From assembly GCA_029255685.2 (NCBI GenBank), contig CM055318.2, positions 5,001 through 69,000 of the forward strand: a DNA stretch of 64,000 bases. Reading direction: 5' to 3'. Below, piece after piece: positions 23,009 to 34,165 of the stretch (position 1 is the stretch's first letter; each line of letters begins with the position of its first letter). The DNA comes from Silene conica (lineage: Eukaryota; Streptophyta; Magnoliopsida; Caryophyllales; Caryophyllaceae). The notes under the pieces were generated by a model. It saw nothing but the letters and a program-made list of their open reading frames with translations. It made no database searches and was not told where the DNA came from. Both the position numbers and the translations under genes were made by a program.

Positions 23009-23398
23009 TTAGAGCATCCACAATTGTGAAAATCTCACCAATTTTCATTCTAATTTTTTAAGCTTTTCTCTCTCCGGTTTATTGTCCAACTCATTTTTTC
23101 ACTCATCAGCCAAAAACATCAAAAAATCACCCACATCAACAAATAGTCAACTTTTCTCCTCACTCATACTTTATCCCATACTTTAATATTAAAAAAATAA
23201 ATAAATCACAAAATAACACAAGAAAGTGTGATATGTAGTACAAGTGGGCACCACTTTGCAATTTTCACCCATTCTCGTACAGGTGAAAATTTTCACCACA
23301 TTTTGTCACCTTCTTTCCTACTTTATCATTTTTTAATATTAAACCAATTCTCACCAATTTCATGAGAAATGGTGAGAAGACTATTGTGGATGCTCTTA
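23009..23398. mobile_element. PIF/Harbinger MITE, 384 bp
   Basis: TIRs GAGCATCCACAAT (from 23012) and ATTGTGGATGCTC (to 23395) are flanked by TTA on both sides. The interior repeats TTCTCACC/GGTGAGAA motifs. It lies about 280 bp before the transaldolase start codon, so it may sit in that promoter. Confidence 0.88.
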
Positions 23399-23457
23399 GT
23401 ATTGGACTGAATTTTGGTTCATATTTGAGCTTTAATGAGAATGATAACATTTTAACC

Positions 23458-23489
<32 letters not shown>

Positions 23490-23675
23490 CCCACTTCTGA
23501 AAGGGCAAGAGTGGAAAGTAAGCCTTTTCCACCTACCAAAAGGCAAAGGGTAGGACGGAGTTTATAAACTCTGATAATAAAGATTAGTGAGAGAGTCAAT
23601 GAATTAGAAAGAGTGAAACTCATCTTCATCCGCCAAAACTAAAACAAGCCATATAATAATACAATAATAAAAGTG
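23399..23675 (+). promoter_or_regulatory. Transaldolase promoter and 5' UTR
   Basis: A poly(A) run (23459-23480) is followed by a TATA-like TTTATAAACTC (about 23560) some 115 bp before the start codon and an AC-rich leader typical of plant 5' UTRs. Assignment rests on position and composition. Confidence 0.45.
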
Positions 23676-26600
23676 ATGGCGACATTATCGAAGCTGTCAA
23701 ACCCGATGGCGCCGTCCTGGTGCCCATCGTCGTCGTCATCATCATCAGGGCGGAGATCTTCGTCTTTGATGGTGGGTTTGATGATTAACTCCTCAAAGTC
23801 CTCCAGGATCTCCTCTTCTTTACCTACCACCCGCCATTCCAACCCACCTTTTCTGTATATTATCTATTCATTCATTCATTCATTAATCTATTACAATTAC
23901 TAAGAGTAATGATTGATCTCTTATGCGTTATTTTTGCAGTGTCAAGTGCTCTGCATCGAGTGGAAATGGGAGCGCTACAAAGCGTACGACTCTGCATGAT
24001 CTGTATGAAAAGGAAGGTCAGAGTCCCTGGTACGATAATCTCTGCCGTCCCGTTACCGATCTCCTACCTTTGATTACAACTGGTGTTAGAGGGGTCACCA
24101 GCAACCCTGCGGTATATATACACCTTTCTCTTTCTCTTTCTCTTTCTTCTCCGATCTCTTTCTCACTAGCAACTGTTATTAAATCTCTTTTTCATCTTTT
24201 CCTTCCCGATCTTCCAGATTTTTCAGAAAGCTATTTCGTCTTCAGATGCCTATAATGATCAGTTTAGGTATTCCTTCAACTCACTCACTCTTTAGTTACC
24301 TATGTGCTTCATTGAATATTTGTTTATCGTTGCTACGTAACTGCAAAATGCTTTTATGTGTCTTGCATACTAGATATTCCTTATATGGCACATCTTCCAC
24401 AATATCACCCTCCTCTCTCTCCATCTTAATTTCTTAATCCCCTTTCTGACCTGCGCCATCAATTTTTCTCATCTTTATTTCAAGTTTCAGAACTGCAACA
24501 TTAAGGGAGGGTATTGAGAGATTTGGAGGGAAACGAAAGGGAGGGAGAGTAAGTGATTTAAAATCACTTGTTTGGATAGCAAATGAGGGTAGACGGAAAT
24601 GGAGGGGAGAGATGTGGAGGGATCTATTTTCCCTCCTCTAAGCCTAATCAAAATTTCTCCACAATAGGCAAAATTTGGAGAGAAATTGTATCCAATCAAC
24701 TATACTCCATTCCCGCTCCCCTTATATTCTCTTCTTTCCCCTTCCCTCCTTCCCCCTCACTTCTGCTATCCAAACACACCCGGTTGAGTATTTTGGAGGG
24801 AAAAGAAAGGGAGGGAGAGTAAGGATTTAGGCCCTGTTCTTTCTGGCTTAATTTCAGCTCCCTTTCATTTTTGTTGTTGTATTTCGTTAAGTTTTATTTA
24901 CGTTCAATCAATTATTTTCAATTAATCTCTTCACAAAAGTAACTTTTAATTAAATTAAATTCACTCCACCTCGATTCCACTCAATTTAGTTCAATTAAGC
25001 TCTACTCGAATTTATTCAATTTAGCTCGTTTAAGTCGAAAAGAACAGGGCCTTAGAATCCCTTGTTTTGATAGCAAATAAGGGTGGAAGAGAAATGGAGG
25101 GAGAGGGATACATTTTCTCTCCTCCAAGGCAAATCAAAATCTCTCCATAATAGGCAAGATTTGGAAGGAAATTATATCCAAACACCCCTATTACATTTGC
25201 CCTCCCCTTCCCTCCCTTTCTCTTCCCTCCTTCCCCCTCCCCTCCCTTTCTCTTCCCTCCATTTTTGTTAACCAAACATTAAATGACTATCTAACTCAAA
25301 ATTCAACCAAATCTACCACTTCAAAAATATGTCCCGTTACAATTGTTTCTCAATTCCTATGCTTTGATATTTTCCGTCGATTTGTCATGATGACAGAAGA
25401 CGTTTGTATCATCTTTAATGTTGGATGCATTTAGAAAAAAAAACTCGCCATTATTGAACTTGTGCTACAGTTATTTTTCAATGTTTTTGTCACCTTGATT
25501 GAGATTCTTCACATCTTGTTTTACTCTCCCTTAATTTAACACACTTACTAGTTTCATTTACCCCTATTTTTGTACTCCGTATATTTTGCATTTTTTTTAT
25601 CCTACCTTAAGGCTTTGTTTGGATTGAGAGAATTGGAGGGAAAGGGAGGGGAGGGAAATGGAGGGATTTATTTTCCTTTGTTTGGATACGATTTATGGAG
25701 GGAAGGAAATGAGAGGGGAAGGAAATGAGGGAATGTAATTTCTCTCCTTTAGAACAAACAAAAATCTTTCCATGGGAGGCAAGATTTGGAGAGAAAACTT
25801 TATATGAACCTTGATTTAATTATGTAAGTCATATGTTTTTTTTGATAATCTCACTCCATTATACCATCCCCTTCCTTCATCCCCTTCCATTTCCATCTCA
25901 TCAATTTTGTTATCCAAACAACCACAATTCATTTTCCCTCCCCTTCCCTCCCCTTCCTTCCCCTCCCCTCACTCCCCTTCCCCCTCCCTTTCCCTTCCAA
26001 AATTGTAACCAAACGGAGCCTAAAAGAATCCTCGTTTTATGACTACCCTTCTTTCACTATTTTACATTGTTTTACACATTTACAAACGGTCTCGAATGAT
26101 GATACATGAAGGCTACCCCAAATTGTTTTGGGACTATTTGTACCATGACGCATTTATCCTTTGTTTGATTCACACTCTTCCCCTTGCAAGGCTGTTTAAA
26201 TTTGATGATTCTCTCTCTGTGCAGAGACCTTATAAAATCCGGAGTAGACATTGAAACTGCCTACTGGGAGCTGGTTATCAAGGACATTCAAGATGCATCC
26301 AAACTCTTTGAGCCAATTTATGATCAAACAAATGCAGGTGATGGTTATGTTTCAGTTGAAGTTTCACCAACACTTGCAGATGACACTCAAGGCACCGTGG
26401 AGGCTGCTAAATGGCTTCATAAAGTGGTCAACCGTCCCAATGTGTACATCAAAATTCCAGCTACTGCTCCCTGTATCCCATCAATTAAAGAAACTATTGC
26501 CAACGGGATAAGTGTCAATGTGACAGTAAGTTCCTTTACACCTTATATCTATGCCTATTACGTAATTCTTGAACTAGTTAATAACTGTGTTAGATTTTCA

Positions 26601-28328
26601 ATTCTATTTGAATGTCCCTTTAGAGTTTAGACATGAGCACATAAGTGTTAAGTAGTTGCATACTTTGAGTGGCACTGACAAATAATTGAGCTATTGCATG
26701 GTTTGAATTGGTTAAGATATGTGTAAATCATCGTGCTACTGTCATCATAGATATGTTAGGGGGTATTTGGTTTGCATTAGGGAACAAGAAAGGGAAACAA
26801 GGGCACAAGAAACGAAAGGACCCTTTGATTTTCCTTCATGTTTTTTTTGAATATACAAGGGAATAAAAAATTAAAACTCACCAAATACAACCATTACCAA
26901 CGAGTCAACGACCAACCTTCATCACCAACCACCAACACTAAACACCCTCGCCGGCAACCCTGAGGCTGTGTGCCGCCTGCGCGTCGGCTGTGCTGCGGTG
27001 AGTTAGCTGTCCTGCCTGTAAGTCCATTTGTTCTTCTCATTCATTGGAAGTCCCACGCCACCCACATAACCACCATGCAAATCACCATCAAATCACCCCA
27101 AAAACCCAAGAGATGGGGTGGAGTAGGGCATGGGCAAACACGGCGAGGGCTGTGAGTGAGGCGCCGGTAATGGTAGTGGTTGTAGTTGATGGTGGCAGTG
27201 GCTTTAATGGCGCTTGACAATGTTGTCTATGGTGGTTGTTAAGTGAGGTGAATGTAGAGGGAAGAGAACAGGAAAAACAGTGAAACAATCAAGAAAGGGA
27301 ATTGGGGGATATGATTCCCTTTCCCTTTCCTGTCAAGCCCTGACCATATCCCCAAAAAACAACAAAGGGAATTAGTTTTGGTATGCCTTGGATGGTTGCA
27401 GGCCTGCAGGCATCTGTTTGCTCTCAAATTAAAACGGCCATCTGTCCTCAACCCTAGAGAGTCTCTAATTATTCTGCTGTTGAGACTATTATCTGAAATT
27501 GCAATACATGCTAACATAGTTCTTTATGCCAATGCACAGCTTATTTTTTCTCTTACAAGATATGAGGCTGTGATAGACGCATACTTGGATGGGTTGGAGG
27601 CTTCTGGGCTCAGTGACCTCTCCAGAGTGACTAGTGTTGCTTCCTTCTTTGTCAGCAGGGTTGATTCCCTGGTTGATAAGATGCTTGAAAAAGTTGGAAC
27701 CCCAGAAGCTTTGGATCTGCGTGGAAAGGTTTGTTCTGCACAATGGCAATTTCAGCTTTTCTTAAAATAAAAAACTAACATTCATATGCATGACTTTGCT
27801 GATGTAGGCTGCTGTTGCTCAAGCAACTTTGGCATATCAGTTGTATCAAAAAAAGTTTTCTGGTTCAAGATGGGAGGCGTTGGTAAAAAAAGGTGCCAAG
27901 AAGCAGAGGCTGTTGTGGGCTTCTACCAGTGTTAAGAATCCTGCATACCCGGACACACTTTATGTGGATCCTTTGATTGGAAACGAAACAGTAAGTATGC
28001 ATCTCTGTTTTTTTTTTCTTGGGTTTTCTGGTGTATAATGTTTTGAAGATAGGTAAATGGCTCAATTGTTTACTTTCGGCAGGTTTCGACAATGCCTGAT
28101 CAGGCTCTCCAAGCATTTATTGACCATGGAACGGTTTCGAGGACAATTGATAGAAACGTGTCTGAGGCTCAAGGCATTTATAGTGCCCTTGAGAAGTTAG
28201 GAATTGATTGGAACCAGGTGGGTTCTCAGTTGGAAGAGGAAGGAGTTGACTCTTTCAAGAAGAGCTTCAACAGTTTGCTTGCTACACTGCAAGAAAAAGC
28301 GGACGCCATGAATCTAGTTAGCCGATAA
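23676..28328 (+). CDS. TRA2: Plastid transaldolase, seven exons, 439 aa
   Basis: Transaldolase moves a dihydroxyacetone unit from sedoheptulose-7-phosphate to glyceraldehyde-3-phosphate in the pentose phosphate pathway. Exons: 23676-23854, 23940-24111, 24218-24267, 26225-26525, 27540-27728, 27808-27990, 28083-28328; all junctions are GT-AG and phases join without a break. Residues 1 to about 62 are Ser-rich and basic, as in a chloroplast transit peptide. [15 protein letters not shown] and [16 protein letters not shown] mark the start of the fold. The Schiff-base Lys is about residue 210 in [27 protein letters not shown] and [10 protein letters not shown] follow. Length matches Arabidopsis At5g13420. 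The start at 23676 is the first ATG; a GTG just upstream is not used. Introns 3 and 4 hold MITEs. Confidence 0.96.
24500..24780. mobile_element. GGAGGG-type MITE in transaldolase intron 3
   Basis: A purine-rich left part (TTGGAGGGAAACGAAAGGGAG), a central TTTCTCCACAATAGGCAAAATT, and a pyrimidine-rich right part ending CTATCCAAACACACCC form one large imperfect hairpin. The same layout recurs at 24781-25290 and 25611-26020. Ends are approximate; the right end resembles GGGTGTGTTTGG-type Tourist termini. Confidence 0.6.
24781..25290. mobile_element. Second GGAGGG-type MITE, split by another MITE
   Basis: Its left part (TTTTGGAGGGAAAAGAAAGGG) and right part (from GAATCCCTTGTTTTGATAGC to CCCTCCATTTTTGTTAACC) match the neighbouring copy. 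They are separated by the 222-bp element at 24830-25051. Removing that insertion restores a layout parallel to 24500-24780. Confidence 0.6.
24827..25054. mobile_element. Nested Harbinger-type MITE, 222 bp
   Basis: TIRs GGCCCTGTTCTTT (from 24830) and AAAGAACAGGGCC (to 25051) are perfect and flanked by TTA on both sides. The interior repeats TCAATT/AATTCAATT motifs. It inserted into the GGAGGG-type MITE, so it is the younger of the two. Confidence 0.9.
25608..26023. mobile_element. Third GGAGGG-type MITE, 410 bp, intact ends
   Basis: Ends GGCTTTGTTTGGATTG (from 25611) and CCAAACGGAGCC (to 26020) are flanked by TAA on both sides. The interior is purine-rich on the left and CCCTCCCCTTCC-rich on the right. 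This copy shows that the family is Tourist-like. Confidence 0.8.
26755..27375. repeat. Probable transposon relic in transaldolase intron 4
   Basis: A left GGGGGTATTTGGTTTGC with AAAGGGAAAC and a right GATTCCCTTTCCCTTTCC plus CATATCCCC give weak inverted ends around a GC-richer interior (26940-27230). No matching TSD was found, so the class is uncertain. Intron splicing signals lie outside it. Confidence 0.4.
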
Positions 28329-28710
28329 GTTTGTTAGTGGAGGATGGATGTTTCAGACTGTAATAAAAGAGGCCATGTCATGTGGACATTAGGCCATTAG
28401 CAACTAAAAATCTACGTTTGTGACTCTGTGTCCTTTGTTGTATGCTTAAATTGTATTGGATGGTGCGAATGTGCGATGGTCGATTAAGAGTGTCCCATAG
28501 CTTGAGTTTTGTTGATGACCTTTGTTTGATTTTATTTCTAACCTTCTCTTAAAGTACAATATGTTTTGTTTTATTTGAAAGAGAATAGAGTTTTACGGGA
28601 TTAAGAAGAGCTTCATTGCTTGATACACGAAGAGGCAATGCGGATGCCAAGAATTTGAGTGGCAGTTGCAAATAAGCGAGCTCGTACTACAGATGCAAAA
28701 GTTTCTCCAT
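28329..28710 (+). terminator. Transaldolase 3' UTR and downstream spacer
   Basis: AATAAAAG about 35 bp after the stop codon is a plausible poly(A) signal, and TTTGTTGTATGC-type U-rich sequence follows. No other feature was found up to the MITE at 28711. Confidence 0.4.
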
Positions 28711-28926
28711 ATATTATAATAGTAAGTCTTGCTTGCGACGGGTTACCATTTGTGACGGATAGTTTATGAGATATAATGGATAGAAAATGAGTTAGTGGAG
28801 AAAGGGGACCACATGAATAGTGTTGAAGAGAGAGAAAAAGTGGGTATTTTGTGAGAGAAAACGGTATTCGTCACAAGCTTGCGACGGATAGTGCCGTTGC
28901 AAATAAGAATTTGTGATATTATAATA
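28711..28926. mobile_element. Mutator-like MITE, 194 bp, 11-bp TSD
   Basis: The 11-bp repeat ATATTATAATA flanks the element at 28711-28721 and 28916-28926. Ends pair imperfectly (AGTCTTGCTTGCGACGG with CCGTTGCAAATAAGAATT). The interior repeats the TTGCGACGGATA motif in both orientations. The 9-11 bp TSD points to the Mutator superfamily. A related copy is at 48549-48713. Confidence 0.8.
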
Positions 28927-29420
28927 ACGACATTTATCAAATAAAAACTTTAAATTTTGATATTTTGAAATTGGCTATGCTCACTAAATTTAGATATTTT
29001 AAAATGGTTTATGTTCATTCATGTATATGATTAACTCAATTCATGCGGTAAAAACGGTAAAATTAAAACATTTCAAAGTTTTCTAAAACTGAGACCTCCA
29101 AACGGAATATCTTCGGATCACATACATCAACATATATGTATCTGATAGTCATACGCCAAATAAAATATTTTCTTTCTTAAGGCATTCATACGACAAAAAC
29201 CGCAAAATTAGACACTTTGAAAATTTCTTAAAACTGATACCTTAAACGTAAATACCGACTTTTAGAAGACATAAATCAAAATATGAGCATTTAAAAGTCA
29301 TACTCTACAAGAGTTTCTTTATTTATCATTATTAAGGTATTTGTACAACAAAAACTTCAAAATTAGATGGTCGTACTCCAATTATAATAATTTTTTCATT
29401 TATCATATTAAGATTTGTGA
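28927..29420. repeat. Degenerate tandem repeat, unit about 150 bp
   Basis: Blocks starting CATTCATACGACAAAAACCGCAAA... (29184), TTCATGCGGTAAAAACGG (about 29040) and TATTTGTACAACAAAAACTTC (about 29337) share the order: short A-rich phrase, TTTCTTAAAACTGA, AGTCATAC and TTATCATTATTAAG. At least two full units and flanking partial ones can be aligned by eye. Confidence 0.55.
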
Positions 29421-30756
29421 AAGGGTTTCTTAATTATTTTTTGATATTGCGTTGTAAGTCTTGTAACACCAATCACCAAAAATAAGTTTAGCCTTGCTCA
29501 TAAACCGTTATTATCCGTCTTAAGCGTAATACGGGTCAAATACATATCAAATCACCCCACTTGTTACGTAGAAAATGACAATTATTTTGTCTTTATTACC
29601 CACTTGATAGTATTTGTAAGACAATACTATTAAATTGGGGGACGGTCCAATATAAAATATACCACTCATTTATTAGTAATATATACTGTATTTTCTTTTG
29701 TTTCCAAAAATGTACCGTATCAACTTCTAAAACCGTAGTGCACTAGAAGTTATGATATTCCTAATACACCTCTAAACAAAATTTAAATGGACAAATTTTC
29801 GTAATAAATTTTTGTTTTAGACAAACTATTTCCGTCCTACAAAAACGACGTGATTTTGTGAACATTTTATAATCACAATGTTATAATTGGTAGCAAAAAT
29901 AATCACATCTAATCGTAAAATTTTCTCAAACTCCCACCTTTTTTTATTTCAGATTAAATTGCCAATAGACGTGCGTAATATTTGGTCTCGCCTTTTATCT
30001 CTATTTATAAGTTCCAATTTTCCGTTGCTCGACTATTGCGGTTTCTCCCTTACTATCGATTATTTTTGTCATATTTCAATTTGAGAACAATAATCGTTAC
30101 ATATCCGAAAATAGGCTGACCCAAAACTACATCACCCAAATATGACCCAAAATCCGAATTCATCTGACTCGTTCCAAAAATTTCTGAACTAATTTGACCC
30201 GTAATTGATCCAACCCGAATTGGTATAATCTAAAACCACCCAACTCGAAAATAACTTGGAAAAACAAAAACTCTAATGAACAAAATGACTTGAAATGAGA
30301 TTTCTCTCTTGATCGTTGGCCCGACCTGACCCGTAATGATCCAATCCGATCCGACCCTCATTATCTCGAAAAAAATGATGAACCAAACTGACATGACCCG
30401 AATTGGCCCGACAGATTGTGAATTAAATTACATTAACAAATACTTCTTTAAAAATAAGAAATTACCGACCGAGTAATACTTCGTAAACGTCGAATTACTC
30501 AAGTAAATTCAAACTGATAAAAATTATACACAATACAATCAAAAAAGAAAAATAAATTATAAATAGATATAGATAACGTGATTACATAAAATCATAAAAA
30601 GAGAGTATAATAATACTGTAATATAATAATTACAATCAATATTAATAAGAAATTAAGTAATGATTTTTTTTATCATAAATAACGAAATAATTACTGGGCG
30701 GGAAAATATTAACTAATGACTGTCATGTGTCTAATGGTTTCTCTATTATAATTATA
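29421..30756. other. AT-rich intergenic DNA
   Basis: No gene was supported. A stretch at 30100-30420 repeats GACCCGAA/GACCCGTAAT phrases; similar phrases occur at 62460-62530, suggesting an old dispersed repeat. Confidence 0.45.
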
Positions 30757-30790
30757 CTAGATTTCATGCCCGGGCGTTGCCCGAGTAATA
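30757..30790 (-). mobile_element. Helitron 3' end, minus strand
   Basis: On the minus strand: CTCGGGCAACGCCCGGGCAT, a GC hairpin, then GAAATCTAG before T. This is a Helitron-type terminus in AT-rich DNA. A diverged version lies at about 34166-34200. The 5' end was not found. Confidence 0.5.
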
Positions 30791-30863
30791 TCTTGATATG
30801 GATTCAAAAGTAATTATCATAACGGTTAATCTTCTAAAAATACTTAGTATAATAGGCATATAT

Positions 30864-32016
30864 AGAGAATAATCTAAGTATGATTATTTTTTATGGCTAA
30901 TAAAATATCAGATGTATCATCATCGGAACAACATGGAACGTTGAGAGTGCATCAACTCCAATAGAAACGGAAACATGTACCTCTAATTCAATGGTCTTGG
31001 AAAGACACTTGCATATTACGCATCACTGTCAAAATAATATTTTAAGCACATATATTTTTATAATAACTTCTATACATTTCAATTGAACATCATCTTGCAG
31101 AATTTTTTTATACTTGCTGACCCATTGCTCTGCGAAAAGCAGCCATAGCCATCTACTCTACTGCTCTGCCTTACCCCCTGCACTCTACTTTGCTTGTGAT
31201 AAACGACTTTAAAGTCCCGCACATTCCAGATCCCTGCCTTTCCTGGACTATGCAGGTCTGATTATCTGCTGGATAGTTTTTTAGTAGTGATCAGATGAGG
31301 AGTTATGTAGTAGAGGGTGTTGCAGCTCTGCACAGAAGGGGTCTGTTCTGGATGGGCAGTGTCAGTTGGTGCTGCGTAGTCCAGGAAAGACAGGGATCTG
31401 GAATATGCGGGACTTTGAAGTCGTTTATCACAAGGAAAGTAGAGTGCAGGAGGTAAGGCAGAGCAGTAGAGTAGATGGCTATGGCTGCTTTTGGCAGAGC
31501 AATGGGTCAGCAAGTCTGGCAGACTCAGGAATGCAATTTAGATGAATGGGCTCTATTTGTTAGTTCTGAAATAAGGTCAGAATGTTCATGGCAGTGCATG
31601 AGTGTAGTAATGGCTGTTTTGAAATAAGCTAGGTGCTGCAAATTAGTGGCTTCTTGAAGCAGTTCTTCACAAGGTCAAGCTATAGCGTAGATTCTTATAT
31701 CTGATATAGAGTATCCTTGTAATTTTGACTTTTGTCTTATATATACTACTTACCTTTCACCAAAAAAAGAGAATAATTTAAGTATGATTGTTTTTTTATG
31801 GCTAATGAAATATCAGATGTATCATCATCGGAACAACATGGAACGTTGAAAGTGCATGAACTCCAATAGAAACGGAAACATGTACTTTAAATTCAATGGT
31901 CTTGGGAAGACACTTACATATTACACATCACTGTTAAAATAATATTTTAAGCACATATATTTTTATAATAACTTCTATACTTTTCATTTGAGCATCATCT
32001 TGAAGAACTTTTTTTT
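30864..32016 (+). mobile_element. Retroposon with inverted 5' arm and about 245-bp flanking repeats
   Basis: Copies of a sequence of about 245 bp (starting AGAGAATAAT, about 93% alike by eye) lie at 30864-31112 and 31768-32016. The insert between them (31113-31767) ends in CACCAAAAAAA directly before the second copy, as expected of a retroposon tail followed by its TSD. Its first 143 bp (31113-31255) are the inverted repeat of 31372-31514. No coding frame is recognisable. Confidence 0.6.
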
Positions 32017-32029
32017 CCCAATATTTCTA

Positions 32030-33420
32030 ATATATGAAGATAGTTGGAGCTCGTATTCTTTTAATATTAACTCGTATTTGTTTTACAATATATCATATTC
32101 TTTTTACTTTATCTCATATTTTTATCTTAATAGATCGTATTATTATCTTATTAACCCGTATTCTTCTTACATTGGCTCATATTATTTTTATATTAACCCG
32201 TATTCTTATATGCTCATATTAGTAAGTTTTTGATCCTCTAATATGCTTATATTTAAAAGAGGAACTTTCCGAGCGATTTCATTGGCTATTGTTTTAGAGC
32301 AATTTAATTGACTATTACTTTTGTTAAATAAATTAAGTATATAAATAAAAGATAATTAAATAGTAATAAAATATCAGTTGGATAATTATTGTTTTTAGAG
32401 CGATTACATTGATCATTACTTTGATTAAATAAATTAAGTTTATTTATAAATAAAAAGATAATTAAATAGTAATAAAATATCAGTTGGATAATTATTGAAT
32501 TAGTTAATAAAATAATTGTTTTCATTGGCTATTGTTTATATATATATATATATACTTAAAAGAGGAACTTTCCGAGCGATTTCATTGGCTATTGTTTTAG
32601 AACAATTTCATTGGCTATTACTTTTGTTAAATAAATTAAGTATATAAATAAAAAGATAATTAAATAGTAATAAAATATCAGTTTGATAATTATTGTTTTA
32701 GAGCGATTACATTGGTCATTACTTTGATTAAATAAATTAAGTTTATAAATAAAAAGATAATTAAATAGTTAATAGCTCGTATTTTTTTACATTAGCTCGT
32801 ATTCTTAGCTTAATAACTCTATTAGCACGCATTCTTACATTAATAACTCGCCTTCTTATATGCCCGTATTTTTAGTTCCTGATTCTCTTAAGTTCTTATT
32901 CTTTTAACATTAGCTCGAATTTCTTATATATTCATATTTTGTAGCTCGTATTCTTTTAATTATAACTCGTAATATTAAGTGCCTATTATATCATGAAATT
33001 TAACGTATTGCAAATATGAGTCTATTTTTTTTAGCTCGAGAAGTGTTTCAATTAGCTTGTGTTTTTGTATTTTGTTTATATTAGTTCGTATTATCATCTT
33101 ATTAGGCTGTATTCTTATGTGTTTGTATATTTAAGCCCGTGATCCTTTTAATCTCATATTCGTATTCATTTGTGCTCATATTTTAAAGCTCGTAATATGT
33201 TAATAGCTCGTAATGTTTTTTCATTAGCTCGTATTCATTTGTGCTCATATTTTAAAGCCCGTCTTATCTTAATAGATCGTATTGTTTTTACATTAGCTCG
33301 TATTCCTAGCTTAATAGTTCGTATTCTTATGTTAATAACTCGCATTGTTTGTGCTCGTACTTTCTAGTTTCTGATTCTCTTGTGTTTGCATTCCGTAGCT
33401 CGTATTTGTCAAAACAAAAT
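32030..33420. repeat. Degenerate TAGCTCGTATTCTTA satellite-like region
   Basis: Dozens of variants of (A/T)(A/G)CTCGTATTCTTA, spaced about 20-30 bp apart, fill 32030-32225 and 32770-33420. The separate AT-rich block at 32250-32770 interrupts them. Small open frames rich in Tyr, Ile and Ser are by-products of the repeat. Confidence 0.7.
32250..32770 (+). repeat. Tandem units related to Helitron-like 5' ends
   Basis: AAAAGAGGAACTTTCCGAGC begins two blocks (about 32257 and 32558). Each contains units of about 105 bp running TTAGAGCGATTACATTG...AAATAGTAATAAAATATCAG. Inverted copies lie at 33600-34165. Confidence 0.65.
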
Positions 33421-33599
33421 TCCATTGACAAAAATACGAAGCTAATGTTTTACTCCAAATGGATATTGTTGTTATAAAATTAATTTTGTTTTATTAAAAA
33501 AAAGGTACTGTATCATTATATCAAAAGTGGCTAGCTCATATCTCAAAGTCTCCTTAATCCATATAATTTTACGGTAGCCAAAACTCTTAGTTTAAAATC

Positions 33600-34165
33600 A
33601 ATTATTTTATTAATTAATTCAATAGTTTACAGTCAATTTATATTAACTAATTCAATAATTACCCAACTGATATTTTATTACTATTTAATTATTTTTTTAT
33701 TTATGTACTTAATTTATTTAACCAAAATAATAGTCGAAGTAATCGCTCTAAAAACAATAATTATCCAACTGATATTTTATTACCATTTAATTATCTTTTT
33801 ATTTATATACTTAATTTATTTAATTCAAGTAATAACCAATGAAATTATTGCTCTAAAACAATAGCTAATGAAATCAATTATTTTATTAATTAATTCAATT
33901 ATTATCCAACTGATATTTTATTACTATTTTATTACCTTTTTATTTATATACTTAATGCTCTAAAATAATTGCTAACTAAATCAATTATTTTGTTAACTAA
34001 TTCAATTATTATCCAACCGATATTTTATTACTATTTAATTTAATTATCTCTTTATTATATAAATAATTTATTTTTACAAAGTAATATCCAAGATAATCGC
34101 TCTAAAAACAATAATTATCCAACTGATTTTTTATTACTATATATTTAATTATATTTTTATTTATA
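33600..34165 (-). repeat. Inverted copies of the about 105-bp units
   Basis: AATTATCCAACTGATATTTT, ATTTAATTATCTTTTTATTT and GTAATCGCTCTAAAA recur four or more times, reverse-complementary to 32290-32770. Together they make a large imperfect inverted repeat around the CTCGTATT region. Confidence 0.65.

Noticed and set aside
31988..32233. Tyr/Ser/Ile-rich small protein frame
   Set aside because: By-product of the CTCGTATT repeat; no start context or family.
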